Source of the DNA: Burkholderia sp. IMCC1007
Lineage (GTDB): Bacteria > Pseudomonadota > Gammaproteobacteria > Burkholderiales > Burkholderiaceae
DNA length: 32,572 bases
Assembly (NCBI RefSeq): GCF_027257875.1
Contig: NZ_JAPVQY010000075.1
Location: 1 to 32,572, forward strand
Direction: 5' to 3'
The notes under the pieces were generated by a model. That model searched no databases. It was not told the DNA's origin and saw only the letters and a list, made by a program, of their open reading frames with translations. The position numbers and the translations under genes were made by a program. This document shows positions 16,221-22,958 of this stretch, piece after piece. Every line of letters begins with the position of its first letter. Within the stretch, counting starts at the first letter, position 1.

Positions 16221-16993
16221 TACGGTTGCGTCGCGGCGTTGACGAGCGGGGCGTCGTAGGTGTCGACCTCGTAGCCGTAGATCGTCGCGGGCGACAGCTT
16301 GACGCCGGTTGCCCGCGCACCGGCCCCCTTCGGCAACGCGACTTCCACGGTGCTTTCGGGCAGCACATAGGTCTTGCCCAGATCCACGGCGGTCTTCTCC
16401 GGCAGGAGTTGCACGCCTTGCCCCAGACGCACCACATACGGGCTGTCGTTGCGCACGCGCAGCTTGCCGTCCGCGACCGACCACTGCAGCAGCGTCCAGG
16501 GCGACGTGTGCTTCGCGAGCGTGGCGGGATGCACGATCAGCGGCAGGTTCTGGCGGATCGTCATGCTGATGCGCGCCTTCCCGTCCGGGCCTTTGGGCGG
16601 TATGCCCTCGAACGTCACGCGCTTGAGCCGCTGCACTTTCAGCGGCGCCGGGCTCTGCAGCAGGAAACGCACCAGCTGGGTGTCCTGACCTTCCACCCGG
16701 CTCACCGGCGGCACCGCCACGACCAGCAATTCCTGATCTTCCGGTGTGTTCTGTATGGTCGTATGCAGCAGCAGCGGAATCGACTCCGTGTTCTTCACGT
16801 TCATGGTGGCTTCGCCGTCTGCTTCGTTCAGGATCACCACGGAAGATTCGGGGAGAACGCCCGAAGCCTGGGCAATGGTCGGCACGCTCAGGAGGAGCGG
16901 CAGTCCCACCGTCAGAACGATCTTCGTCAATGCGTGCCGGCACGACGACAAAGACTCGAGATGGGACGATAAACATACAGCACGTCTAAACAT
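16220..16993 (-). CDS. Periplasmic fimbrial chaperone
   Basis: A 257-aa PapD-like periplasmic chaperone that folds pilus subunits by donor-strand complementation. A signal peptide ends near PTIAQASG. The G-strand-like VRFLLQSP, the FEGIPPK segment and the domain-joining RQNLPLIVHP correspond to the FimC/PapD core, followed by a second Ig-like domain. The first ATG in frame is at 16993 and lacks an obvious Shine-Dalgarno sequence; a TTG at 17002 is an alternative. The positions of PapD Arg8 and Lys112 appear to be Ser (PESSVVI) and Pro (LPLIVHP). Lies between the subunit genes and the usher, and its stop overlaps the usher start. Confidence 0.88.
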   Translation of the reverse strand: MFRRAVCLSSHLESLSSCRHALTKIVLTVGLPLLLSVPTIAQASGVLPESSVVILNEADGEATMNVKNTESIPLLLHTTIQNTPEDQELLVVAVPPVSRVEGQDTQLVRFLLQSPAPLKVQRLKRVTFEGIPPKGPDGKARISMTIRQNLPLIVHPATLAKHTSPWTLLQWSVADGKLRVRNDSPYVVRLGQGVQLLPEKTAVDLGKTYVLPESTVEVALPKGAGARATGVKLSPATIYGYEVDTYDAPLVNAATQP

Positions 16994-17225
16994 GATTAGC
17001 AATACGACTTAAATTTATCTGACGGAAAAGAATGCCCATTACGCACGGGTGGTGAGGAAATTCCAAGAGGGCAGCGGAATAGATCGCTGCGTCGGCGCGG
17101 CGGCTAACGGCAGGCGCGATATGGGCGATATTCGTGACGCTCGGACGTTACAGGGCCGCGGGCGCCCCAACGCAACCCGATCCGGTTTTCGTCGTTGAGC
17201 TGCCTGCCGAAAATGAGTGTTGGAG

Positions 17226-17256
17226 AAAAAATAGGCCGAACGTCATCCGTCCGGCC
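17226..17256 (-). terminator. Rho-independent terminator/attenuator after the DUF1120 subunit
   Basis: On the minus strand GGCCGGACG, a 5-base loop and CGTTCGGCC (8 of 9 pairs) are followed by TATTTTTT. It lies 19 nt after the subunit stop and about 230 nt before the chaperone gene. Partial read-through would give abundant subunit message and less chaperone and usher message. Confidence 0.75.
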
Positions 17257-18003
17257 CGCTCCGACCGCGCGCTTTTACAGATAGGTCAGATCGAGGGTCG
17301 CCGAACCATCCAGATCGACATTGCCATTGGAGAGATCCAATTCCGACAATTTGTTGATCGTCGGAGTCGCCCCTAGAACGATTGCGATGGACTTGTATGC
17401 GCCGGGCGCCGAGCTACCCGGCTCCGCAAACGATTTGCGCGCGCTGTCTTTCGTCATCAGCCCCGCCTTATCGTGAGCCCACGCGTCGGACCCAGCTGGA
17501 GCAGACACGACATCCAGCCAGGAGTCGCCGTCACCCATGGCGCTGGAAACAGTCAGTGTGTAGTAGCCGACTTTCCCCTTGCCCAGGCCAAACTCGAAGT
17601 CTTCGCCCGTGCCGCCGGCAGCCGTACCCGCGCGGTTGTCCCGCACGCTCAATGCGACCTTGGTGGCCGCATTGCAGGTGACGGCCGCGGTCTCCCACTT
17701 AGCAGCAAATTGCGTCGTCTTATTCTGGTGAAGGTTTTCCGATGCGATGGTGCCGAAATCATAGACGCCGCCGTTGCTGATCGTGAGGTTACACGCACCG
17801 TCGGGCACGATCTTGCCGGCGACCCTGACGTCCACCGATTTGTCCGCCTGCGCATGACCGGCAACGACCAACGCACCGGCAACGAGCCACAGTCCTGCGA
17901 GTTTCTTCTTCATCGCCTTATTCCAATAAAAACGAACCAAAAAATGAAGGCCGGCATCAAGCGTTGCACATGCCTATATCGGACAAACCGTCACGCCGCC
18001 ACG
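17257..18003. repeat. Segmental duplication, copy 1 (DUF1120 gene with flanks)
   Basis: This block resembles 19102-19838 beyond the coding region. The leader just before each start codon (TTATTGGAATAAGGCG here, TTATTGGAGTAAGACG there, read on the minus strand), further upstream sequence, and the bases after the stop all align. A gene with its leader was therefore copied and diverged. Block limits are approximate. Confidence 0.65.
17275..17913 (-). CDS. DUF1120 fimbrial subunit, paralogue 1
   Basis: A 212-aa secreted structural subunit. The signal peptide MKKKLAGLWLVAGALVVAGHAQA is typical. The mature protein has cysteines at GACNLTISNGG and AVTCNAAT, a short disulfide loop, then alternating beta-strand-like segments and the C-terminal motif GSATLDLTYL shared with its neighbours. 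The ATG at 17913 is preceded by a TAAGG-type site; the frame extends to 17940 without ribosome-site support. About two thirds of residues match the 19121-19753 product. A strong terminator follows, so this may be a well-expressed shaft subunit. DUF1120 proteins occur in Burkholderia/Pseudomonas chaperone-usher loci; this protein's exact role is inferred. Confidence 0.85.
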   Translation of the reverse strand: MKKKLAGLWLVAGALVVAGHAQADKSVDVRVAGKIVPDGACNLTISNGGVYDFGTIASENLHQNKTTQFAAKWETAAVTCNAATKVALSVRDNRAGTAAGGTGEDFEFGLGKGKVGYYTLTVSSAMGDGDSWLDVVSAPAGSDAWAHDKAGLMTKDSARKSFAEPGSSAPGAYKSIAIVLGATPTINKLSELDLSNGNVDLDGSATLDLTYL

Positions 18004-18145
18004 CGAATACATTGACAACTCCGGTGCCCGTTATCTCCGAACCCTCTCCACCATCACCGGTCTGGGGTACTTCCCTCCGAACGCAGCGGGCCGATAAGCG
18101 GAACCGCCGCTCACTGGAGGAGTCACATGTGAAATGAGAAGTGCG

Positions 18146-18787
18146 CTACAGATAGACCAGTTCCAGGGTCGCGGAACCGGCAATCTCCATCTCGTCGGTA
18201 AACGGACCGTCTTGGGGATTGAAAGTGACGGAGATCCGCAACCTGTCTTGCATCCACCTGCCCGCCGTCGGGCTCGAACTTGCCACGCCCCACGAATAGG
18301 TATCTCCGAGCTTCACATTCCATCCGCCCCAAGAAGCGCTGTTCCAATTGTCGCCATAGGAACGGTTAAGCGACCAAGCGTTTTTTCCGTCGACCACGCG
18401 GTAGTCATCGGTACTTAATCCCATGGAGTAGTAACCAATGTCAGGATTGCTCAGGCCAAACGAGAATTCGGAGAATTGGTCGCTTGCACCGACGTTGTCG
18501 ATCAGCACGAATCCAACCTTGGTCGGGTGCGGACAACTCACATAAAACGGCATACTGCGCTTAATCGTAAAGTAGGAATTCTTAGGAAAATCCTCTTGCG
18601 TCAGATTGCCGATGTCAACAACGCCGCCGTTTTCCAGCGTCAAGTCGCACGCGCCGACTGATCGGATTTGACCGGTGAGACTAAGATCGGCCTGGCCGTT
18701 GAACTTAAGATCCTCCGCCGACACCACGCCTGTGCTCGACAATGTGCAGACCAGCACGGAAAGAACACACCACTGCTTCAAGCTCAT
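18146..18787 (-). CDS. Divergent DUF1120-like fimbrial subunit
   Basis: A 213-aa secreted subunit lying between the two duplicated ones. A signal peptide (LVCTLSSTGVVSA) is followed by GACDLTLENGGVVDIGNL, aligning with the paralogues' ACNLTI-NGG-YDFG block. A second cysteine (YVSCPHPTKVGFVLIDN) follows, then FSFGLSNPDIGYYSMGL and the shared end GSATLELVYL. The middle carries a Trp/Tyr/Ser-rich insert (NAWSLNRSYGDNWNSASWGGWN) absent from the other two. The ATG at 18787 has AGAGAGAT upstream; the frame continues to 18841 without a ribosome site. The DNA is visibly less GC-rich than neighbouring genes. It could be a tip adhesin or an adapter; the aromatic insert favours a binding role, but this is inference. 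Confidence 0.8.
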   Translation of the reverse strand: MSLKQWCVLSVLVCTLSSTGVVSAEDLKFNGQADLSLTGQIRSVGACDLTLENGGVVDIGNLTQEDFPKNSYFTIKRSMPFYVSCPHPTKVGFVLIDNVGASDQFSEFSFGLSNPDIGYYSMGLSTDDYRVVDGKNAWSLNRSYGDNWNSASWGGWNVKLGDTYSWGVASSSPTAGRWMQDRLRISVTFNPQDGPFTDEMEIAGSATLELVYL

Positions 18788-19120
18788 CTGAATATCTCTC
18801 TTATTTGGAATGGGGTGGGCTTCGACCTGCCGGATTGTCATTCGAATCGTTCGTCGCTACGCGCATCGTGTCGACGATCCGATTCGCCCCATCCCGACGT
18901 GCATCTCTCGCAAGCGAGATCACCCGACGCTCGCAGTAACGTGCCCCCGGCGCCCATGCATCGGCAGCCGCCACGCCGATACCACTCCCACACGAATGGC
19001 AGCAACACGGCCCGATGCTCGTCACTCACGCAGCGGCCGAAAGCAGCGCTCAGTAGAAGCGGCCCGAACGTCAGCCGTCGCAGCGGTCCGACATCCTGGC
19101 CCGCTCCGGATCGCACCTTT
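18788..19120. other. 333-bp gap between subunit genes, decayed terminator region
   Basis: No credible ORF. The part nearest the 19121 gene still resembles the terminator region at 17226-17256 (shared AAGCGGCCCGAACGTCA-like bases), but the stem is broken and the A-tract is lost. Termination after this copy is therefore probably weaker. The rest shows nothing I can name. Confidence 0.5.
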
Positions 19121-19838
19121 TTACAGATACGTCAGCTCTACAGTCGCCGAGCCATCCAGATCGACACTGCCGCCGGAAAGATCGAGTTCCGACAATTTGT
19201 TGATCGTCGGGATCACGGTCAGATTGGCCGTGACGGTCTTGTATGCGCCGGGCGTCACGTCGCCCGAGTTCGCAAACGATTTGCGCGCGCTGCCTTTCGC
19301 CATCAGCCCCGCCGCGTCGGACGCCCACGCGTTGGACCCGGCCGGAGCGGCCACGATATCGACACCGTTGCTGTCGCCAGTGGCACCACCGAGACTCAGC
19401 GTGTAGTAGCCGACCTTCCCGTTGCCCAGGCCGAACTCGGTGTCGTCGCCCGTGCCGCCGGCGACCGTCCCCGAACGATTGTCCCGCACGTTCAACGCGA
19501 CCTTGGCGGCCGCATTGCAGGAGATGGACACCGTCTGAAGCTTGCCCGGGAGTTGCGTCGTCTTATCCTGGTGAAGATTGGCCGACGCGATGGAGCCGAA
19601 ATCATAGATACCGCCGTTGCCGATCGTGAGATTGCACGCATCGGGCAAGATCTTGCCGGTGATCTTGATCTCCGCGGAAGTTTCCGCCTGCGCATGGCCT
19701 GCGACGGCCAACACACCAGCAACCAGCCCCAAACCCGCGAGTTTCTTCTTCATCGTCTTACTCCAATAAAAATGAACCGAAAAATGATGGCCCGCACTAC
19801 GCGTGCTAACACCGGGTAAACCGTTACGCCACCAGCGC
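19102..19838. repeat. Segmental duplication, copy 2 (DUF1120 gene with flanks)
   Basis: Partner of 17257-18003. The coding sequence, ribosome-site leader and flanking bases are similar, in direct orientation about 1.85 kb apart. The unrelated-looking 18146 gene sits between the copies, so recombination between them would delete or duplicate it. Limits are approximate. Confidence 0.65.
19121..19753 (-). CDS. DUF1120 fimbrial subunit, paralogue 2 (first gene of operon)
   Basis: A 210-aa secreted subunit. The signal peptide MKKKLAGLGLVAGVLAVAGHAQA is nearly identical to that of paralogue 1. Mature features are DACNLTIGNGGIYDFG, SISCNAAAK (disulfide pair), the EFGLGNGKVGYYTLSL block, GLMAKGSARKSFA and the end GSATVELTYL. 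The ATG at 19753 follows GGAGTAAGACG. It is promoter-proximal in the fimbrial operon and closest to the divergent response regulator, which suggests the main structural subunit. The C-terminal hydrophobic strand is where chaperone-usher subunits contact the chaperone. Confidence 0.87.
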   Translation of the reverse strand: MKKKLAGLGLVAGVLAVAGHAQAETSAEIKITGKILPDACNLTIGNGGIYDFGSIASANLHQDKTTQLPGKLQTVSISCNAAAKVALNVRDNRSGTVAGGTGDDTEFGLGNGKVGYYTLSLGGATGDSNGVDIVAAPAGSNAWASDAAGLMAKGSARKSFANSGDVTPGAYKTVTANLTVIPTINKLSELDLSGGSVDLDGSATVELTYL

Positions 19839-20112
19839 CGACGAATTTACCGCCCCGGCCCCTATTCAGGCCATTCGGAAGAGTCTGTTTTTCAGCGGGA
19901 AGTATCTGACCAGCCACTCAGCTCATTCGCGATCAATCCGCGTTCAAGTATGGTTAGCAGCAATATCACCGGAGCGCACGCTCGGTAGCCCGAATGGTCC
20001 CTTCGGGGAAACCGGTTCCATCCCGGCAACGGCATCAAGCGAAAACCAAAATGGCTGCCTGGTTATTGATGATTCGTTTAGCTAAATAAATATCCATTGA
20101 GCAGAGCGACCT
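19754..20112. promoter_or_regulatory. Divergent control region, fimbrial operon / response regulator
   Basis: A 359-bp gap with no credible ORF, holding the promoters of both divergent units. The last ~50 bp before the regulator are strongly A/T-rich and include the perfect palindrome TTTAGCTAAA (20077-20086). A small stem with a TTCG loop (CCC-TTCG-GGG, about 20000-20010) lies within it. About 85 bp next to the subunit gene belong to the segmental duplication. Confidence 0.6.
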
Positions 20113-20766
20113 GTGAAACCTCGTATTGTGATCGTGGACGACCATCCGCTGATTCGAATGGCGCTGCGAGCAATTTTGGAGCGTGACGGTTATGAAGTCG
20201 TCGCAGAGTGTCATACGGGCGTGGACGGCGTTCAGGCCGCTCGCACGCACGAGCCCGATCTGGTGATCCTCGACCTGATCATTCCCGGACTGGACGGATT
20301 CTCGGTCATGGAGCGCCTGCGCGGCGCCAAGCTCGCCTCCAGCATCCTGGTGCTTACCTCCGGCGACACGCGCAATTACGCGATGCGTTGCCTGCAAGCC
20401 GGCGCGGCCGGCTTCGTCTGCAAGGACGGCGGGCTGAATGAAGTCTCCGAGGCCGTGAAAGCGGTGCTTGCCGGCTATTCGTACTTCCCGCGAGTGGTGA
20501 CCGACATGCTTCGCGAAAATCTGCAGGAGATCGCGACGAACGAAGGTAAAACCCCCGTCGCGGGGCTCGATGGGCTCACCGACCGAGAGATGACGATCCT
20601 GGGCATGCTCGTCAGGGGAATGAACAATCAGGAAATCGGACGTACCCTGATGCTCAGCCACAAGACCGTGAGCACCCATAAAATGCGGCTCATGAGCAAA
20701 CTCAATGCACCGAATATGGTCGAGCTTTTGAAGATCGCGCAACGCAATGGCATAGCGACTTCGTAG
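20113..20766 (+). CDS. Orphan NarL/LuxR-family response regulator
   Basis: A 217-aa two-component response regulator. The receiver domain starts at once (RIVIVDDHPLIRMAL), with the phospho-acceptor Asp in LVILDLI (~residue 54), the switch Thr/Ser in VLTSGD and the conserved Lys in FVCKDGG. A LuxR-type helix-turn-helix covers the last ~60 residues (LTDREMTILGMLVRGMNNQEIG, then SHKTVSTHKMRLMSKL). It resembles FimZ/BvgA/EvgA regulators. The start is a GTG at 20113 with a weak upstream site. No histidine kinase lies in the window. Divergent placement beside the fimbrial operon suggests that it controls fimbriation. Confidence 0.9.
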   Translation: MKPRIVIVDDHPLIRMALRAILERDGYEVVAECHTGVDGVQAARTHEPDLVILDLIIPGLDGFSVMERLRGAKLASSILVLTSGDTRNYAMRCLQAGAAGFVCKDGGLNEVSEAVKAVLAGYSYFPRVVTDMLRENLQEIATNEGKTPVAGLDGLTDREMTILGMLVRGMNNQEIGRTLMLSHKTVSTHKMRLMSKLNAPNMVELLKIAQRNGIATS

Positions 20767-20891
20767 TCTCTTTCGTGCCGACTACTTGGGCGACACACGC
20801 AGAAAAGTGAGCAGAGGCCAGAATTGCGCATGTCTGCCCGCGCCGCTCGACACGCGTGTGCTTGCGTATCTACGATCCACCAAACAGGAAC

Positions 20892-20937
20892 GGGCGACGG
20901 GCGGTGCGCAGGGCTCCCCGCGCTCCACCCGTCGCCC
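20892..20937 (-). terminator. Large hairpin after the thiolase gene
   Basis: Arms GGGCGACGGGCGG (20892-20904) and CCACCCGTCGCCC (20925-20937) pair at 12 of 13 positions, with a further GC-rich stem in the loop. It lies between two convergent genes, 25 nt past the thiolase stop. The minus strand is followed by a modest T-rich stretch (GTTCCTGTTT), so it probably ends the thiolase transcript. Confidence 0.5.
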
Positions 20938-20961
20938 GCTTCGCGGCGTACGTGAAAAACG

Positions 20962-22152
20962 TTACGCGACCCGCTCGATCGCGATCGCCGTCGCCTCGCC
21001 GCCGCCGATACACAGCGATGCGATGCCGCGCTTCTGGCCATATGTTTCGAGCGCGGCCAGCAGCGTCACGATCACGCGCGCACCCGATGCGCCGATCGGA
21101 TGCCCGAGCGCACACGCGCCGCCGTGTACGTTCACCTTCTCGTGCGGCAGGTCGAGATCGCGCATCGCCGCCATCGGCACCACCGCAAACGCTTCGTTGA
21201 TCTCGAACAGGTCGACGTCGCGCAGGTTCCAGCCGGTTTTCTCCGACAGCTTGCGCAGCGCGCCGATCGGTGCGGTCGCGAACAGGCCGGGCTTGTTCGC
21301 GTAAGTGGAATGTCCGACGATCACGGCCTTCGGCGTGAGGCCGAGGCGCTCGGCTTCCGAGCGACGCATCATCACGAGCGCAGCGGCGCCGTCCGAAATC
21401 GACGATGCATTCGCGGCCGTCACCGTGCCGCCGTCGCGAAACGCCGGCTTCAGCGTCGGGATCTTGTCGAGTTTCGCCTTGCCCGGCTGCTCGTCGATCG
21501 ACACGACACTGTCCGTCTTGCCGGCCTTCACGGTCACCGGCGCGATCTCCGACACGAAACGGCCTTCCGCGATCGCGCGCTGCGCACGCGTCAGCGACGC
21601 AATTGCGAACGCATCCTGCTCCTCGCGCGTGAATTGGTAGGCCTGCGCGCAATCCTCGGCGAAGGTGCCCATCAGCCGGCCCTTGTCGTATGCATCCTCG
21701 AGCCCGTCGAGGAACATGTGGTCGAGCACCTGCCCGTGCCCCATGCGCATCCCCGCGCGCGCCTTCGGCAGCAGGTACGGCGCATTCGACATGCTCTCCA
21801 TCCCGCCCGCGACGGCGACGCTCGCCGAGCCTGCCAGCAGCAGGTCGTGCGCGAACATCGCGGCCTTCATCCCCGAGCCGCACATCTTGTTGACCGTCGT
21901 CGCGCCGGCGCCCAGCGGCAGCCCTGCCTTCAGCGCGGCCTGCCGTGCGGGCGCCTGCCCCTGGCCGGCCGGCAGCACGCAGCCGAACACGATTTCATCG
22001 ATGCGCTCGGCCGGTACGTTCGCGCGCTCGAGTGCCGCGCGGATCGCCACCGCGCCGAGGTCGCTTGCGCTGGCGGCGGCGAGGTCGCCCTGGAAACCGC
22101 CCATCGGCGTACGCGCCGCCCCAACGATTACGATCGGATCCTGTGTCGTCAT
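20962..22152 (-). CDS. Acetyl-CoA C-acyltransferase (thiolase)
   Basis: A 396-aa thiolase that cleaves 3-ketoacyl-CoA with CoA, or condenses acetyl-CoA in reverse. The catalytic residues are clear: the nucleophilic Cys in NKMCGSGMKA (~residue 90), the His in ALGHPIGASGAR (~350) and the second Cys in SLCIGGGEA (~380), plus NEAFAVVP. The ATG at 22152 follows GGAGG. It starts 18 nt after the SDR stop, making a tight operon ligase-SDR-thiolase. Biosynthetic and degradative thiolases look alike; the ligase and dehydrogenase beside it favour acyl-CoA degradation. Confidence 0.94.
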   Translation of the reverse strand: MTTQDPIVIVGAARTPMGGFQGDLAAASASDLGAVAIRAALERANVPAERIDEIVFGCVLPAGQGQAPARQAALKAGLPLGAGATTVNKMCGSGMKAAMFAHDLLLAGSASVAVAGGMESMSNAPYLLPKARAGMRMGHGQVLDHMFLDGLEDAYDKGRLMGTFAEDCAQAYQFTREEQDAFAIASLTRAQRAIAEGRFVSEIAPVTVKAGKTDSVVSIDEQPGKAKLDKIPTLKPAFRDGGTVTAANASSISDGAAALVMMRRSEAERLGLTPKAVIVGHSTYANKPGLFATAPIGALRKLSEKTGWNLRDVDLFEINEAFAVVPMAAMRDLDLPHEKVNVHGGACALGHPIGASGARVIVTLLAALETYGQKRGIASLCIGGGEATAIAIERVA

Positions 22153-22170
22153 GATTGATTTCCTCCAGTG

Positions 22171-22938
22171 TCAGCGCGGTGCCATGCGCAGCGCGCCATC
22201 GAGACGGATGACTTCGCCGTTCAGCATCGTGTTCTCGGCGATGTGGCGCACCAGCGCCGCAAATTCGTCCGGGCGGCCGAGCCGCGGCGGGAACGGTACG
22301 CTCTTGCCGAGCGCATCCTGCACATCCTGCGGCATGCCGCTCATCATCGGCGTCGCGAAGATGCCCGGCGCGATCGTCACCACGCGAATGCCGAACCGCG
22401 CGAGTTCGCGCGCGATCGGCAGCGTCATGCCCACCACACCGCTCTTCGACGCCGCATAGGCGGCCTGCCCGATCTGTCCGTCGAACGCCGCAACCGACGC
22501 GGTGTTGACGATCACGCCGCGCTCGCCTTCCGCATTCGCGTCCTGCTTCGACATCGCGTCGGCCGCCAGCCGGATCATGTTGAACGTGCCGATCAGGTTG
22601 ATCGACACCGCGCGCGCGAAGCGGTCGAGCGAATGCGGACCTTCGCGGCCGACGACCTTCTCGCCCGGCGCGACGCCCGCGCAATTCACCAGCGCATCGA
22701 TCCGGCCGAACGCGTCGCGCGCGGCAGCGACGGCCGCCTGACCTTCGGCGTCGCTCGTCACGTCGGTCTTCACGAAGCGCGCGGCCGCGCCGAGCTCATG
22801 CACGAGGCTCGTGCCGGCGTCTTCATTGACGTCCAGCAGCACGGCCTTGCCGCCTTCGGCGACAACCATCCGCGCAACCGCGGCACCCAGGCCCGAACCG
22901 GCGCCCGTAATCAGAAAAACGCGATCCTTGATATTCAT
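22171..22938 (-). CDS. SDR-family 3-hydroxyacyl-CoA dehydrogenase
   Basis: A 255-aa short-chain dehydrogenase. The nucleotide-binding motif TGAGSGLG is at ~residue 11, the NCAG motif at ~90, and the catalytic Ser and YAASK at ~155-170. The acidic residue after beta-2 (LLDVNED) predicts NAD rather than NADP. The C-terminal segment (PFPPRLGRPDEFAALV, then LNGEVIRLDGALRM) is characteristic of 17beta-HSD10-type 3-hydroxy-2-methylbutyryl-CoA dehydrogenases. It precedes the thiolase by 18 nt and follows the ligase by 20 nt. It likely oxidises the 3-hydroxyacyl-CoA that the thiolase then cleaves; a branched-chain substrate is inferred. Confidence 0.9.
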   Translation of the reverse strand: MNIKDRVFLITGAGSGLGAAVARMVVAEGGKAVLLDVNEDAGTSLVHELGAAARFVKTDVTSDAEGQAAVAAARDAFGRIDALVNCAGVAPGEKVVGREGPHSLDRFARAVSINLIGTFNMIRLAADAMSKQDANAEGERGVIVNTASVAAFDGQIGQAAYAASKSGVVGMTLPIARELARFGIRVVTIAPGIFATPMMSGMPQDVQDALGKSVPFPPRLGRPDEFAALVRHIAENTMLNGEVIRLDGALRMAPR

Positions 22939-22958
22939 TCCCAGTCCGTATTCAGGGT

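Noticed and set aside
16221..16976. N-terminal extension of the usher to 16976
   Set aside because: It would fully overlap the chaperone gene in another frame and is Arg/Gly/Glu-rich noise; the TAATG junction gives a natural start at 16220.
13028..20766. Fimbrial locus as a mobile island
   Set aside because: No integrase, transposase, tRNA junction or flanking direct repeat is visible; only the 18146-18787 gene shows a clear composition shift.
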